From assembly GCA_030052745.1 (NCBI GenBank), contig JANBVO010000001.1, positions 744,001-808,000 on the forward strand: a DNA stretch of 64,000 nt. The letters run 5' to 3'. The translations under genes and the position numbers were made by a program. The stretch comes from Pleurostoma richardsiae (lineage: Eukaryota > Ascomycota > Sordariomycetes > Calosphaeriales > Pleurostomataceae). The notes under the pieces are model-generated. The model made no database searches and was not told where the DNA came from. It was given only the letters and a program-made list of their open reading frames with translations. Shown in pieces: positions 54,313 to 63,998 of the stretch (positions are counted from its first letter, which is position 1; the number at the start of each line of letters is the position of its first letter).

Positions 54313-55979
54313 ATGCAGCTCTCCTCTGTTCTCGTCGGAGCTCTGCTCCTGGTCGGCAGCAGCGCCTGCCCTGCCATCCGACCTGAGACAACAGCTTCTT
54401 CGTCTACTGCCACCACTCCCGAGGTGACACCCTCTTCATCTGCTGCCAGCCGCTCGTGGACTCGTAGCACTGGCGTGCCTCTACCTCACACCCGACCTGG
54501 ATCCCCTCTGGCAAGCGCACAAGCCTGTTGACCAGCGTCAAGCCCACGACATCCGCCTCCCGATCAGCGAGCTCTTCCACCTTCTCTTCAGTGTCTTCTT
54601 CGGCAGTCGCCGTGCTCAGTACGAGCAGCTCTAAGGTGGTAATATCGACGACCGCCGCGAGGAGCAGCAGCATCGCCCCATCCGCCACTTCTAAGTCGAG
54701 TTCTAGCAGCGCTGATCCTTTTTCCACTGCAATTGCCCGCACGTACCCGGCCGACGTTGTCGACAAGCTGCGAGACTCGAGCATCAGCAAGCTGGCCGCC
54801 TACCTCAAGCAGAACCCTGGTGGATCTTGCACTCTTGAGACGGCCTCGATTCGCCGAGAGTGGTATGTTGACCCTTTAAATTTGGGGTAGACAGGCTGCG
54901 TGGGCGATGTCTAATTTTATCGCAGGAGTGACCTCTCTGTCGTTGAGCGCGAAGAGTACATCGCTGCGGTTCAGTGCCTGCAGGCTAAGTCAGCTCTGTC
55001 GTCCACCTCAGATGTCCCTGGCGCTCGCAGCCGATATGATGACTTTGTGGCCACTCACATTGCACAGACTGACTACATCCATAACACGGTACCAGGCGAA
55101 CCTTGCATATCGACGGCCGCAATAGACCGACTAACCACTCTATAGGCGAACTTCCTGTCCTGGCACCGGTACTATGTTTGGACGTACGAGAAAGCCCTCC
55201 GTGGGGAGTGTGGCTACACGAGATACCAGCCTGTAAGACACACGTCACGATCAATAACACGCCCAGTTCAAGGAGTGCACACTGACATGGCGCGTCCGCA
55301 GTATTGGAACTGGGACCGCTACGCCAAGGACCCGGCCAACTCCCCGCTGTTCAACGGCAACGCTTCCAGCCTGAGCGGCAACTCGGTCAGCGGCGGCTGC
55401 GTCAGCACGGGGCCGTTCAAGGACCTCAAGGTCAACCTGGGGCCCGGCAGCTCGCTCGCGTACAACCCGCGCTGCCTCAAGCGCGACATCAGCAAGACGT
55501 GGGCGGCTCAGACGACGGTGGACAAGACGTACTCGCTCATCACGGGCAGTGCCAACGTGGGCAGCTTCCAGGACACGATTCAGGCGTTCTCAGGCGTGCA
55601 CGCCGGTGGGCACTTCACCATCGGCGGCGACCCAGGCGGCGTAAGTCTATGAGCCCCTTCCTTCTGAAACACCACGATCTCGAGATATTGAGCGGAGAAC
55701 TGATATCTGCTGTGTTACCTGTAGGACGTCTACAGCTCTCCCGGCGACCCGGCCTTCTACCTCCACCACGGTATGATTGACCGGGTGTGGTGGATCTGGC
55801 AGCTGCAGGACCTGAGCACGCGGCTCAAGGCGGTGGCTGGGACGGTGGCCAAGTCGAATAAGCAGGGTAGCCTGACCGACAAGGTCAACCTGGGGGTGAA
55901 CGCCCGGGACGCGACTATCGCCGAGCTGCTCAGCACGATGGGCGGGCTGGGCGGGGAGGTGTGCTACATCTATGTGTGA
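54313..55979 (+). CDS. Secreted tyrosinase-like copper enzyme with Ser-rich N-terminal region
   Basis: Proposed CDS join(54313..54423, 54468..54862, 54926..55088, 55146..55232, 55302..55640, 55725..55979), 449 residues. After a signal peptide (MQLSSVLVGALLLVGSSA) comes about 100 residues of Ser/Thr/Ala-rich, probably O-glycosylated sequence, then a tyrosinase domain from about 148. CuA ligands are His213, His221 and His230 (HNTANFLSWHRYY). CuB is His352, His356 (VHAGGHF) and the LHHGMIDRVW motif (379-380). Such enzymes hydroxylate or oxidise phenols with type-3 copper. Introns 2-5 are well supported by donors, branch sites and motif continuity. Intron 1 (54424-54467, 44 bp) is weak but is needed to join the signal peptide to the Ser-rich frame. 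There is no C-terminal processing domain beyond the core. Confidence 0.82.
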
Positions 55980-56828
55980 AGATGCTCGAGGGGTGAGTGA
56001 GGTAGTGGAGCAGCGGAGGATGAGGGAGGAGGTCACATCCCTCTACTTAGTGTCTATTGATAATGTTTACTGTGTATATCGGCATCAGATATGAGAGACA
56101 TATAGAGGACCATGTCAGGTCCTTTGGGAACCCGGAAGGTCAATCTCTATGTATGTAGCATCTGCTTTGGCGTTCAGTGGCAGCTGCCCGCCAGCTGCCG
56201 AGCCATTCTCCGAGATAACTCCTTCCCTTCACCGTGAGCCGGCCGTGCACAGACATGCTCCGGCTTAATCTTCGGAGACACCGGATGGGCTCGAAAAGAA
56301 GTGAAGATGTGAAGTCAGTCGGCTGCAGCTGCACGATGTCAGCCACGTCTATAACATGTATCCTCGGTGTATCTTTCTCTGTCGAACTGCTTGAATTGGT
56401 CAAGTAAAGATTGATATACATACAAAGTACTGATTCCCGGCTGAGGGAGAGAGAGGTCTTGTTTACATCATCGGTGCAGGGAAAAAGAGTGTCTTCAGCG
56501 CTAGTCCCTTGTGAGAATAGCGCCCCCACACGTGCTCCCTTTACCCGCGGCCCAATCGACGAAACCAATTGAGGCGCCTGGCTGGCCAAGCTGAGCTCCA
56601 CCGCATCTGGAGGCGTGGGAGTTACGGCTTCTTGTTTTTGCGGCAATTTGTATTCTTTTCTTCCTCGGATAGCAGAACGCAGAACGCAGGACGCAGACAG
56701 CCTCTACTCCCTCTCAGCACACGATCAGACCGTGATTTCGACCCTCTCCTCTCCTCTCCTCTCCTCGATCGTCTCTCGTCTCTCTTCCTCCTCCGCCGGC
56801 CCCGGTTACGGTTTCGTCTCTGCCCACC
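55980..56828. promoter_or_regulatory. Intergenic: promoter and CT-rich leader of IDH1
   Basis: 850 bp. A (CTCCT)4 pyrimidine run at 56746-56765 lies 64 bp upstream of the IDH1 ATG, typical of strongly expressed fungal genes. No other gene is seen. Confidence 0.5.
56746..56765 (+). repeat. (CTCCT)4 pyrimidine tract in IDH1 leader
   Basis: Four direct copies of CTCCT just upstream of the start codon; a CT-box-like leader element. Confidence 0.7.
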
Positions 56829-57992
56829 ATGCTGTCTCGCTCCTCCAGATCCGCCCAGCGCCTGCTGCGGGCAGCCGCCCAGGCGCCGCTCGCCTCGCCC
56901 TCCTTCAACGCCGCCCGCACCTTCGCGACGGTCCAGTCCGACATCTTCAAGCCCACCAAGTACGGCGGCAAGTACACCGTCACCCTCATCCCCGGTGACG
57001 GTATCGGTGCCGAGGTCGCCGAGTCCGTCAAGACCATCTTCAAGGCCGACAACGTGCCCATCGAGTGGGAGCAGATCGATGTCTCGGGTGTCGACGACGC
57101 AGTCGCCAACGGCAGAACCGAGGAGCTGTTCCGCGACGCCGTCGCCTCCCTCCGCCGGAACAAGCTCGGCCTCAAGGGCATCCTGCACACGCCCATCTCC
57201 CGGTCCGGCCACCAGTCCTTCAACGTCGCCATGCGCCAGGAGCTCGACATCTACGCCTCCATCGTCCTCGTCAAGAACATCCCCGGCTACCAGACGCGGC
57301 ACAACGACGTCGACCTGTGCATCATTCGTGAGAACACCGAGGGTGAGTACTCGGGCCTCGAGCACCAGTCCGTTCCCGGCGTCGTCGAGTCTCTCAAGAT
57401 CATCACCCGCGCCAAGTCCGAGCGCATCGCCAAGTTCGCCTTCAGCTTCGCTCTGGCGAACAACCGCAAGAAGGTCACCTGCATCCACAAGGCCAACATC
57501 ATGAAGCTGGCCGACGGCCTGTTCCGCAACACCTTCCACCAGACCGCCAAGGAGTTCCCCACCCTCGAGGTCAACGACATGATCGTCGACAACGCATCCA
57601 TGCAGTGCGTCAGCCGCCCCCAGCAATTCGACGTCATGGTCATGCCCAACCTGTACGGTGGCATCCTGTCCAACATCGCCGCTGCCCTCGTCGGCGGCCC
57701 CGGTGTCGTCCCCGGCTGCAACATGGGCCGCGACGTCGCCGTCTTCGAGCCCGGCTGCCGTCACGTCGGCCTCGACATCAAGGGCAAGGACCAGGCCAAC
57801 CCCACGGCCCTGATCCTCAGCGGCGCGATGCTCCTGCGCCACCTCGGCCTCGACGACCACGCCAACCGCATCTCCAAGGCCATCTACGCTGTCATCGCCG
57901 AGGGCAAGATCCGCACCCGCGACATGGGCGGTGACAACACCACCCACGAGTTCACCAAGGCCATCCTGAACAAGATGGAGGAGGCTCTGTAA
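56829..57992 (+). CDS. IDH1: Isocitrate dehydrogenase [NAD] subunit 1, mitochondrial
   Basis: A single exon of 387 residues. An Arg/Ser/Ala-rich presequence (MLSRSSRSAQRLLRAAAQ, to about 37) targets the mitochondrial matrix. The core begins TVTLIPGDGIGAEVAESV. Further family blocks are ENTEGEYSGLEHQSVPGVVE, HKANIMKLADGLF, DNASMQCVSRPQQFDVMVMPNLYGGILSN and GGDNTTHEFTKAIL. The replacement-type pattern around the substrate site marks the regulatory Idh1 subunit rather than catalytic Idh2. Together with Idh2 it forms the NAD-dependent TCA-cycle enzyme that converts isocitrate to 2-oxoglutarate. Very strong codon bias (C-ending codons) indicates high expression and explains the long antisense open frame. 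Confidence 0.95.
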   Translation: MLSRSSRSAQRLLRAAAQAPLASPSFNAARTFATVQSDIFKPTKYGGKYTVTLIPGDGIGAEVAESVKTIFKADNVPIEWEQIDVSGVDDAVANGRTEELFRDAVASLRRNKLGLKGILHTPISRSGHQSFNVAMRQELDIYASIVLVKNIPGYQTRHNDVDLCIIRENTEGEYSGLEHQSVPGVVESLKIITRAKSERIAKFAFSFALANNRKKVTCIHKANIMKLADGLFRNTFHQTAKEFPTLEVNDMIVDNASMQCVSRPQQFDVMVMPNLYGGILSNIAAALVGGPGVVPGCNMGRDVAVFEPGCRHVGLDIKGKDQANPTALILSGAMLLRHLGLDDHANRISKAIYAVIAEGKIRTRDMGGDNTTHEFTKAILNKMEEAL

Positions 57993-59097
57993 AAGCAGAT
58001 CCTTGGTGGCTGCTTTGCAGAGGATTTTGTTTAATTTCTGAGGGGAGCCTGCCCTGTACATCATTGAGAGATGCTCTACGGCCGGTCGCTGCTTCTCTCT
58101 TTCTCCCGTAACCTCACCATATAGATTCAGACGACCGGCGAGATACCATACACGAGGCAGGGGAAACGGGGATGGGGGGAGAGGAATCGGAACCGCATCG
58201 CATTGAGAGGTGGAGTATACACCGTGCCCGGGGGAGGTGGAGGTGTCTTGTGTGTGTCCCTTTTGTACTGTACGCGGTAGTAGAACTAGGATATTGACGC
58301 ATGTTGAAGCCATCTTTCTTGAGCTAGGCGTGTCTATATACAGCTATGGCTACGCGCTCCCTTTTTACACAATTGTCTGTCGATACGATATCAGTGATGG
58401 CTAGGCTAGAGCACCGCCCGAGGACAGCAGCTCTTTACATTTTGGCGTTCAAGCAGAGATCGTTCTGCGCTGTTGAGCGGAGGGTCCGTTTCCGCATGTT
58501 GACCCGAAATTCCGAGATATCCGGCGCCGAGATGTTCGGCGACCGAAACCCCATCAACGACGTCGATAGTCTCGGAACTTCAGAAATGCGATTGCTGTCT
58601 GGCACTCAGACTGTCTCGAATTTCCAGTCCCAAGAGCGTTTAACTGACTCTGGTTTTTCCATGCAGCCACCCTTGTAATAACGAGGACCCTGTGTATTTA
58701 ATTGATTCCTACCCAAACAGCACGAGTAATACAGATTTGCAAGCCGCTTTGCCTCTAGCCCCCCTTGTTCTATAGCTACGTCTTTTCTGTTGATATCGTC
58801 CACAGGGGTAGTCACTGAGTCTCTCAATTCGATGAATCGACCACCAAAGGCGAAAGCCAGGTCGGAGCAAGTGCAGCTAAAGCCGAGGGGGGTGCGACTA
58901 TTATCTATACCGGCGAGCGACATCGGCACGGTCCACTCGCGGATCAGGATCTAATCAGATGGAGGATCAAATCTTATCAGATCCTTTTGATAATCTCATC
59001 CCACCCCTCCATGGCGAATCCCTGATCTCTCTCCCCAGCACTCTTTCAATTCTGCATCAGTCTCGGCGCCCTCGCCCATGAGTGCAAATCTGTCTTC
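57993..59097. promoter_or_regulatory. Intergenic: 3' UTR of IDH1, promoter of ferric reductase
   Basis: 1.1 kb with no supported gene. The right end (58945-59000) is dense in GATA-type words, including a full SreA/Fep1-type site at 58974-58982. Confidence 0.55.
58974..58982 (-). promoter_or_regulatory. Candidate SreA/Fep1 iron-GATA site
   Basis: TTATCAGAT on the plus strand is ATCTGATAA on the minus strand, an exact match to the ATCWGATAA element bound by fungal iron-responsive GATA repressors (SreA, Fep1, URBS1, SRE). It lies 116 bp upstream of the ferric reductase ATG, with further GATA/ATCAGAT words next to it. Confidence 0.6.
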
Positions 59098-61140
59098 ATG
59101 GATATCACGAGGACGCCAGACGAGTGGCTTCTGCCTCCCCCGGCGTGTCCACCGCCGCGTGGCTACTTGAGAGTGCTCACCGTCGCAGCCAGCAGTACGG
59201 AGGGGCAGATCCCGGACGATCCCGCGTCACGCGCGTATCTCCAGAAACTGATAGACGGCATCACCGATGGGCGGACATTTGTTGTGTACTACAACTTGAT
59301 TCTGCTCGCGCTCCTCCTGGTGTTCACTGTCGTCCACTGGCGAGAGGCACGACATGACCGGAGGAAATGGAGAGACAGGCTGCCACCGCCCTCGTCACCC
59401 GTGGACGAGGAGACAAAGCTGTTATCCCCGACGTCCGAGACCGAGCCACTCAGGCGACAGACGGGAGAGAGTGACGATGGCACATCGTCCTCTTCGAGCA
59501 GCACGATCGAGGGGACGGCAACTCCTCCCGACGCTTACAAGGCGGCTGCCGAGATCGAGGACCTCGATGTCGAGAGGCTGCCCCTGCTCGGCCGTCGCGG
59601 TCCTACGCGCCAGCCCCATCGCGCGAATGCCTTCTCCGGGAGACTCCGAGCATGGCTTGCCTACCAACCTCTACCGATCCCGTTCATCAACCGCACCCTC
59701 CCCTCCAACGCGACATCTCTCTTCGTCCTCTCCTGGCTATCCCTTAACGCCTTCTTCAACGTGTACAGCATACCCTTCGATGGCAGATACTCCTTCCTCC
59801 ACGCCGACCGCGCAGGCCTCATCTTCGCCGCCAACCTACCCCTCCTCTACCTGCTCGCCGCCAAGAACCAGCCGCTCCGCCTCCTGACGGGGCGCTCATA
59901 CGAGGCCCTCAACATCTTCCACCGCCGTGTCGGCGAGCTGCTGTGCCTCGAGGCGGCGCTTCATCTGGGCGGCATGCTTGTGTGGCGGGTGGCCTTCGAG
60001 CCCGAGTGGCTGCGCCACGGCAAGACGATGGGGGAGTATCTCATGCACCCCCTCGTCCTCCTGGGCCTCGGCGCCTTCGCGGCCTACGAGCTGCTGTTCC
60101 TGACCTCGCTGGGGAGCTTCCGGCGGCGGTGGTACGAGGTCTTCCTCGCCTCGCACGTCATCCTCCAGGCCCTGGGCTTGATCTTCCTGTGGCTGCACTT
60201 CTTCACGGCCCGACCATACGTTGGGGCCGCACTGGTGATCTTCCTCGCTGACCGCCTCGTCTGGCGCTTCAATCTCAAGAGCGCGTCCCTCAGAGCGGGC
60301 GTGAGCGTCCTCGAGGATGGCGAAACCCTCCTGCTCTCGGTGGAGTGGGACATCCCTCAGCATGCGGACCGCAACGCCCTCAGCCCCAGGCACAATATCC
60401 TCTACGGCTGGCGCCCCACCGATCACGTCTTCCTCACGGTGCCGGCCCTCGGCCGCACGCACTCCCTACAAGCTCACCCCTTCACCATCGCGTCCGCCGC
60501 ACCGCCGATCCCCTCCTGGGCTCTCGCTTCCTCGTCCCGCGGGGACGACCGTCCGGACCGAGCCCGCCTCGACCTTCTCATCCGCGCCCAAGCCGGCTTC
60601 ACCGCCGACCTCCTCGCCCACGCCCGGCTCAAGAGCACCCAGCTAGGCAAGCCCCAGCTCAACATCCGCCTCGACGGGCCGTACGGCTCGCCGCACGCGC
60701 TGTCGCTGCTGCGCGCCGCCGACACCGCCGTCCTGGTGGCCGGCGGCTCGGGCATCGCAGTCGTGTACCCGCTCGCCGCCGCGCTCCTTCTCGACGACCG
60801 CCGCCGCCAGCGGGGCGGGAGGGCGCCGCGGGCGGTGAAGCTCCTGTGGGTGGTCCGCGAGCGGGCCCACCGCGCGTGGGTCCCCGCCGGGCGGCTGGAG
60901 GCACTGGTCACGGCGGGCCTGGAGCTCGTGGTGCCAGAGGCGACGGCGGAGACGGGGCGGCGGCCGGACGTCGCGGGAACGGTGGAGGGGTGGGTCGGCG
61001 ACGGCGCGGTCGGGGGAGGGGAGGTGGGCCTTGTGGTGTCCGGGCCGGACGGGATGAACAGGGAGGTGAGGAACGTTTGCGCCGGGGCGCTGGGGAGAGG
61101 TGCGGGTGTCAGGATTGCGGTTGAGAAGTTTGGCTGGTGA
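59098..61140 (+). CDS. Ferric reductase-like transmembrane protein (FRE family)
   Basis: A single exon of 680 residues. An N-terminal membrane helix (FVVYYNLILLALLLVFTVVH, about 62-81) is followed by a hydrophilic loop of about 110 residues. The ferric-reductase-like core then contains two His-x13-His pairs, His275/His289 and His353/His367, that would hold two hemes across the membrane. The FAD site is HPFTIAS (460-466). The NAD(P)H site is glycine-rich (VLVAGGSGIAVVYPL), and the C-terminus lies in the cytosol. Such enzymes reduce extracellular Fe(III) or Cu(II) for uptake. All key residues are present. The iron-GATA motif upstream suggests induction when iron is scarce. Confidence 0.9.
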   Translation: MDITRTPDEWLLPPPACPPPRGYLRVLTVAASSTEGQIPDDPASRAYLQKLIDGITDGRTFVVYYNLILLALLLVFTVVHWREARHDRRKWRDRLPPPSSPVDEETKLLSPTSETEPLRRQTGESDDGTSSSSSSTIEGTATPPDAYKAAAEIEDLDVERLPLLGRRGPTRQPHRANAFSGRLRAWLAYQPLPIPFINRTLPSNATSLFVLSWLSLNAFFNVYSIPFDGRYSFLHADRAGLIFAANLPLLYLLAAKNQPLRLLTGRSYEALNIFHRRVGELLCLEAALHLGGMLVWRVAFEPEWLRHGKTMGEYLMHPLVLLGLGAFAAYELLFLTSLGSFRRRWYEVFLASHVILQALGLIFLWLHFFTARPYVGAALVIFLADRLVWRFNLKSASLRAGVSVLEDGETLLLSVEWDIPQHADRNALSPRHNILYGWRPTDHVFLTVPALGRTHSLQAHPFTIASAAPPIPSWALASSSRGDDRPDRARLDLLIRAQAGFTADLLAHARLKSTQLGKPQLNIRLDGPYGSPHALSLLRAADTAVLVAGGSGIAVVYPLAAALLLDDRRRQRGGRAPRAVKLLWVVRERAHRAWVPAGRLEALVTAGLELVVPEATAETGRRPDVAGTVEGWVGDGAVGGGEVGLVVSGPDGMNREVRNVCAGALGRGAGVRIAVEKFGW

Positions 61141-61646
61141 GCTCGAGCGCCATGCCTGCTACATGGCTATAGATACGACTGGTTATGAATCTTGGCTTGT
61201 GCATATATAGAGCGTACATGGTGGGATACAGGGGTTCATCGGCTTAGGGATATTACACGGGATATCAGATGGGACCCAGAGAACATCACGGAGCTAGAGG
61301 GTAAGACTGCTACTTGACTTCTTCATTTTATTCGTTCTCGCAATAGCTATCGGCAGCGATTTGTAGACCAATACATTACTGTAACAAAGCGTCAGGCTGG
61401 AAGCCGCATGGATCTCTCGATCCATCTTACCCAGTTACCATCCCTACGAGCTGGCTCTTGAAAAGCCCTGTCCATATCAAGCGACAATCCCCTCAATTCC
61501 AGTGACACCTTACCCGGGCGATCAGCGGTTCAAGAGATGTGAAAGGGACAGGCGCACTTGCCCCGTTCCCTCTCCATGTCCACCATGGTCAAGGTACACC
61601 CGTCTTCCGACTACTCGCACTGCGTCTCATCCCACTCTATGTCAAC
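61141..61646. other. Convergent intergenic region
   Basis: 506 bp between the 3' ends of the ferric reductase gene and the right-edge gene. Nothing distinctive is seen. Confidence 0.5.
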
Positions 61647-63998
61647 TTAGCAGCGCTTGCCTGACGACTTGCCTTTTCCGCCCGAGGCATGCCCGCCGGC
61701 CGCGGTTTTGGCACGCTTTGATGACTGGCTCTCTTTGACGGCTTCTGCCATGCGATGCTTTCCCAGAACGCCCTGAGCAGATGAGCCCGTTTCTTTCCCT
61801 TCTGCCTCCTCTAAAGACACACTGGGTCCCTCGTGTTTCGTATTGACTGAGACAGACAACCTGGTGCCGGCCAGACTTGCTTTGAGAAGCTTCAGAGCAG
61901 GTGTTCCTTCTTCGTCTCCCGCGGGCGGCTCTTGCTTTGAGTTCTTAGGGCCACGCCAGGGAGCATGGAGGCCTTCTAACTGTTTCGGTGCGGCAACTAC
62001 TGGCGCCTTGTTAACTTGACGATGGTGTGTTGCTGCGACTGGCTGCGGAGCGGTTGTAAGAGCCTGGCTCTTAGCCTGACGAAGCGGCTGAATATGCCTT
62101 CCGTGAACGGAGTGAGGCACTGACGAAGTCATATCGTCTGACTGAACTTCACGGTTCTGGCAATTTGTTGGACTGTCTTTCGTAGTATTGCCGCACTGAT
62201 CGCTGATGCTCCCCTGAATGTGGCGGAGTTCGCCATCCGTAAAGGATTCGAAGAAGTCCCACAGCGAAGTGAGGATGCCCTCCTGCTCAAACAGTCGCAC
62301 GTCTCTTTCTAGGGGCTTGACACTTGTTCCAGAGCAGACGTCGCGGGTATCCATAATCTCGGTGCTGTTCTGCCCTGGATTTGGCCGCACAATAACCACT
62401 CTTTTCAAAATTTTTGTGCCCTTCGAAGTGATAGTGTCTATATCGCTTGACTTTGGGGTGAGCTGCGTCATAACACTGGCGACCTTCAATCTGGTTTCCA
62501 TGTCGGGGCAAAGCTGGGTCTGAACTTTTGGATGTTTCGTTTTCCACGACCTCACAAGGTGAGCCTTTCTGGTACTTAGAAGGCAAAATGCTTGCCAGAG
62601 GATCGCGACGTTGTTTGCAGTTGCCTCGACGATGGTATCGAAGGGGGTGATTGACTTGGGAGGCTTTTTCATACTCGATATTACGTGACATGCATCGTTC
62701 CCTTCAATAGATTTTCTGACGACCAGTCGACATATGCCGAGGCGTGTGACTCCCGTCCAAGGTCTGAGTGTGAGAATATGGTGTCCACTGTTGATCTGGA
62801 TTTCGAGATATTTGTTGACAGAGCCCGCCTTCATTTCCCGTAGCCAAGGCAAGACAGCTGGGTTGCTCACACATGTGAACTTTCCATCAACGTTTGTTCG
62901 TAGCGGAAAATGGCTTTGGGGGGAGGGAAGAGGGGAGGCGAGAGGCTGCGATGCATTGGATGGAAGGTGCCATTCTCGGTGAACAACAGGACTAGAAGGC
63001 TGGAAGGAGCTGCCTGTAGCAAGAGGGCCCTGCCATCTCAGAATTTCTTTATCTTCTCCCTCCAGTTTGTCATGCCAATCGTTGCCCCGGATGTCCTTGG
63101 GAAGATTCTCGATGACAGTGCGCCACTTTCGAGCATACTCCTCGATTTCGATTAGTCTCCTGTTGTACTGTTTCTGTAGAGCCAGCTTGTATTCCTGCAG
63201 TCGACTGGAACACATGCTTTGATACTGTTCCGCCACCTTCTTGTGGCTCGTTAGAAGCTCCAACGCTTCGGCGTCAGTGAGTTTAGAGGTAGGATGCTCT
63301 GCTAGTGAATTTGGCCCGTTTCCACGTCCTGTGATGCGTTGATGATGTGTGTCCTCACCATGACCCTCCAGAGGCATGTGGTATTTCTCGGAGATATATG
63401 ACGGGTTGGCGATGGATTCGGCCTGTTCCCGGGGATTGCAGCCGTGGTCTGGCGGTTCTGGTGCTGGGTAGTATGTATTCCCTGACCTGAGCGTCATCTT
63501 CAGTGGAGACAAGGGAACCGAACTTCCAGCGTGGGGATAGTTGCAGGCATGATTTGAAGATTTGTCCTTCATGATGCCCGGTATTTCTTTGCAGGTATTG
63601 GGCGTTCTACAGGACTTGAGACTGCAGGACAAGGAATGAAGACGCGATGCGAGGTCCCAAATGAGCTGTTTTGATGACCCTTGACTTGGCCATTCGGAGG
63701 GTGGCACTGTTGATTTCTGCGCTCGAATCCAAGCCTTGGAGAGCAGGTCTTGCTCCACACGGCTGAGCGTGGTGTTTAGGCAGGTAAGAGGGAAGGCTGA
63801 AGCAGATGCGGGAGTGAGGTGTGGATGTAGCAGTAATGTGTCCCAGGCTAGCAAAGGCATCAGGGAGACACTGTGGTGCTGCGTGTGCTCTAGGTCGGGA
63901 AACCTCTCTCGAAGCTTTGACTTGACGGTCCAAATCCAGAACGGTTCGGAAGCTTCCGCAGGTATGGTAATGTCTAAAATGCAAGGTAAGTACGGCGA
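61647..63998 (-). CDS. Unknown basic protein, 5' end cut by right edge
   Basis: The minus-strand frame is open from the stop at 61647 to the right edge, so the ATG at 63860 is probably not the true start. Upstream codons (DITIPAEASEPFWIWTVKSK and LRERFPDLEHTQHHSVSL) look like real protein. An acceptor-like CATTTTAG lies at about 63974, so an exon may begin there. At least 737 residues are visible. There is a probable coiled coil (YKLALQKQYNRRLIEIEEYA), a central globular part (VATANNVAILWQAF-like and WDFFESFTDGELRHIQ segments), and a Lys/Arg/Ser-rich tail (SSKRAKTAAGG, then GKGKSSGKRC) that could be a nuclear localisation signal. No family is recognised; a nuclear role is a guess. Confidence 0.65.
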   Translation of the reverse strand, partial: SPYLPCILDITIPAEASEPFWIWTVKSKLRERFPDLEHTQHHSVSLMPLLAWDTLLLHPHLTPASASAFPLTCLNTTLSRVEQDLLSKAWIRAQKSTVPPSEWPSQGSSKQLIWDLASRLHSLSCSLKSCRTPNTCKEIPGIMKDKSSNHACNYPHAGSSVPLSPLKMTLRSGNTYYPAPEPPDHGCNPREQAESIANPSYISEKYHMPLEGHGEDTHHQRITGRGNGPNSLAEHPTSKLTDAEALELLTSHKKVAEQYQSMCSSRLQEYKLALQKQYNRRLIEIEEYARKWRTVIENLPKDIRGNDWHDKLEGEDKEILRWQGPLATGSSFQPSSPVVHREWHLPSNASQPLASPLPSPQSHFPLRTNVDGKFTCVSNPAVLPWLREMKAGSVNKYLEIQINSGHHILTLRPWTGVTRLGICRLVVRKSIEGNDACHVISSMKKPPKSITPFDTIVEATANNVAILWQAFCLLSTRKAHLVRSWKTKHPKVQTQLCPDMETRLKVASVMTQLTPKSSDIDTITSKGTKILKRVVIVRPNPGQNSTEIMDTRDVCSGTSVKPLERDVRLFEQEGILTSLWDFFESFTDGELRHIQGSISDQCGNTTKDSPTNCQNREVQSDDMTSSVPHSVHGRHIQPLRQAKSQALTTAPQPVAATHHRQVNKAPVVAAPKQLEGLHAPWRGPKNSKQEPPAGDEEGTPALKLLKASLAGTRLSVSVNTKHEGPSVSLEEAEGKETGSSAQGVLGKHRMAEAVKESQSSKRAKTAAGGHASGGKGKSSGKRC

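Noticed and set aside
56622-58313. 563-codon open frame antisense to IDH1
   Set aside because: It mirrors the strongly C-ending codons of IDH1, has no domains and covers the IDH1 leader; it is a codon-bias shadow.
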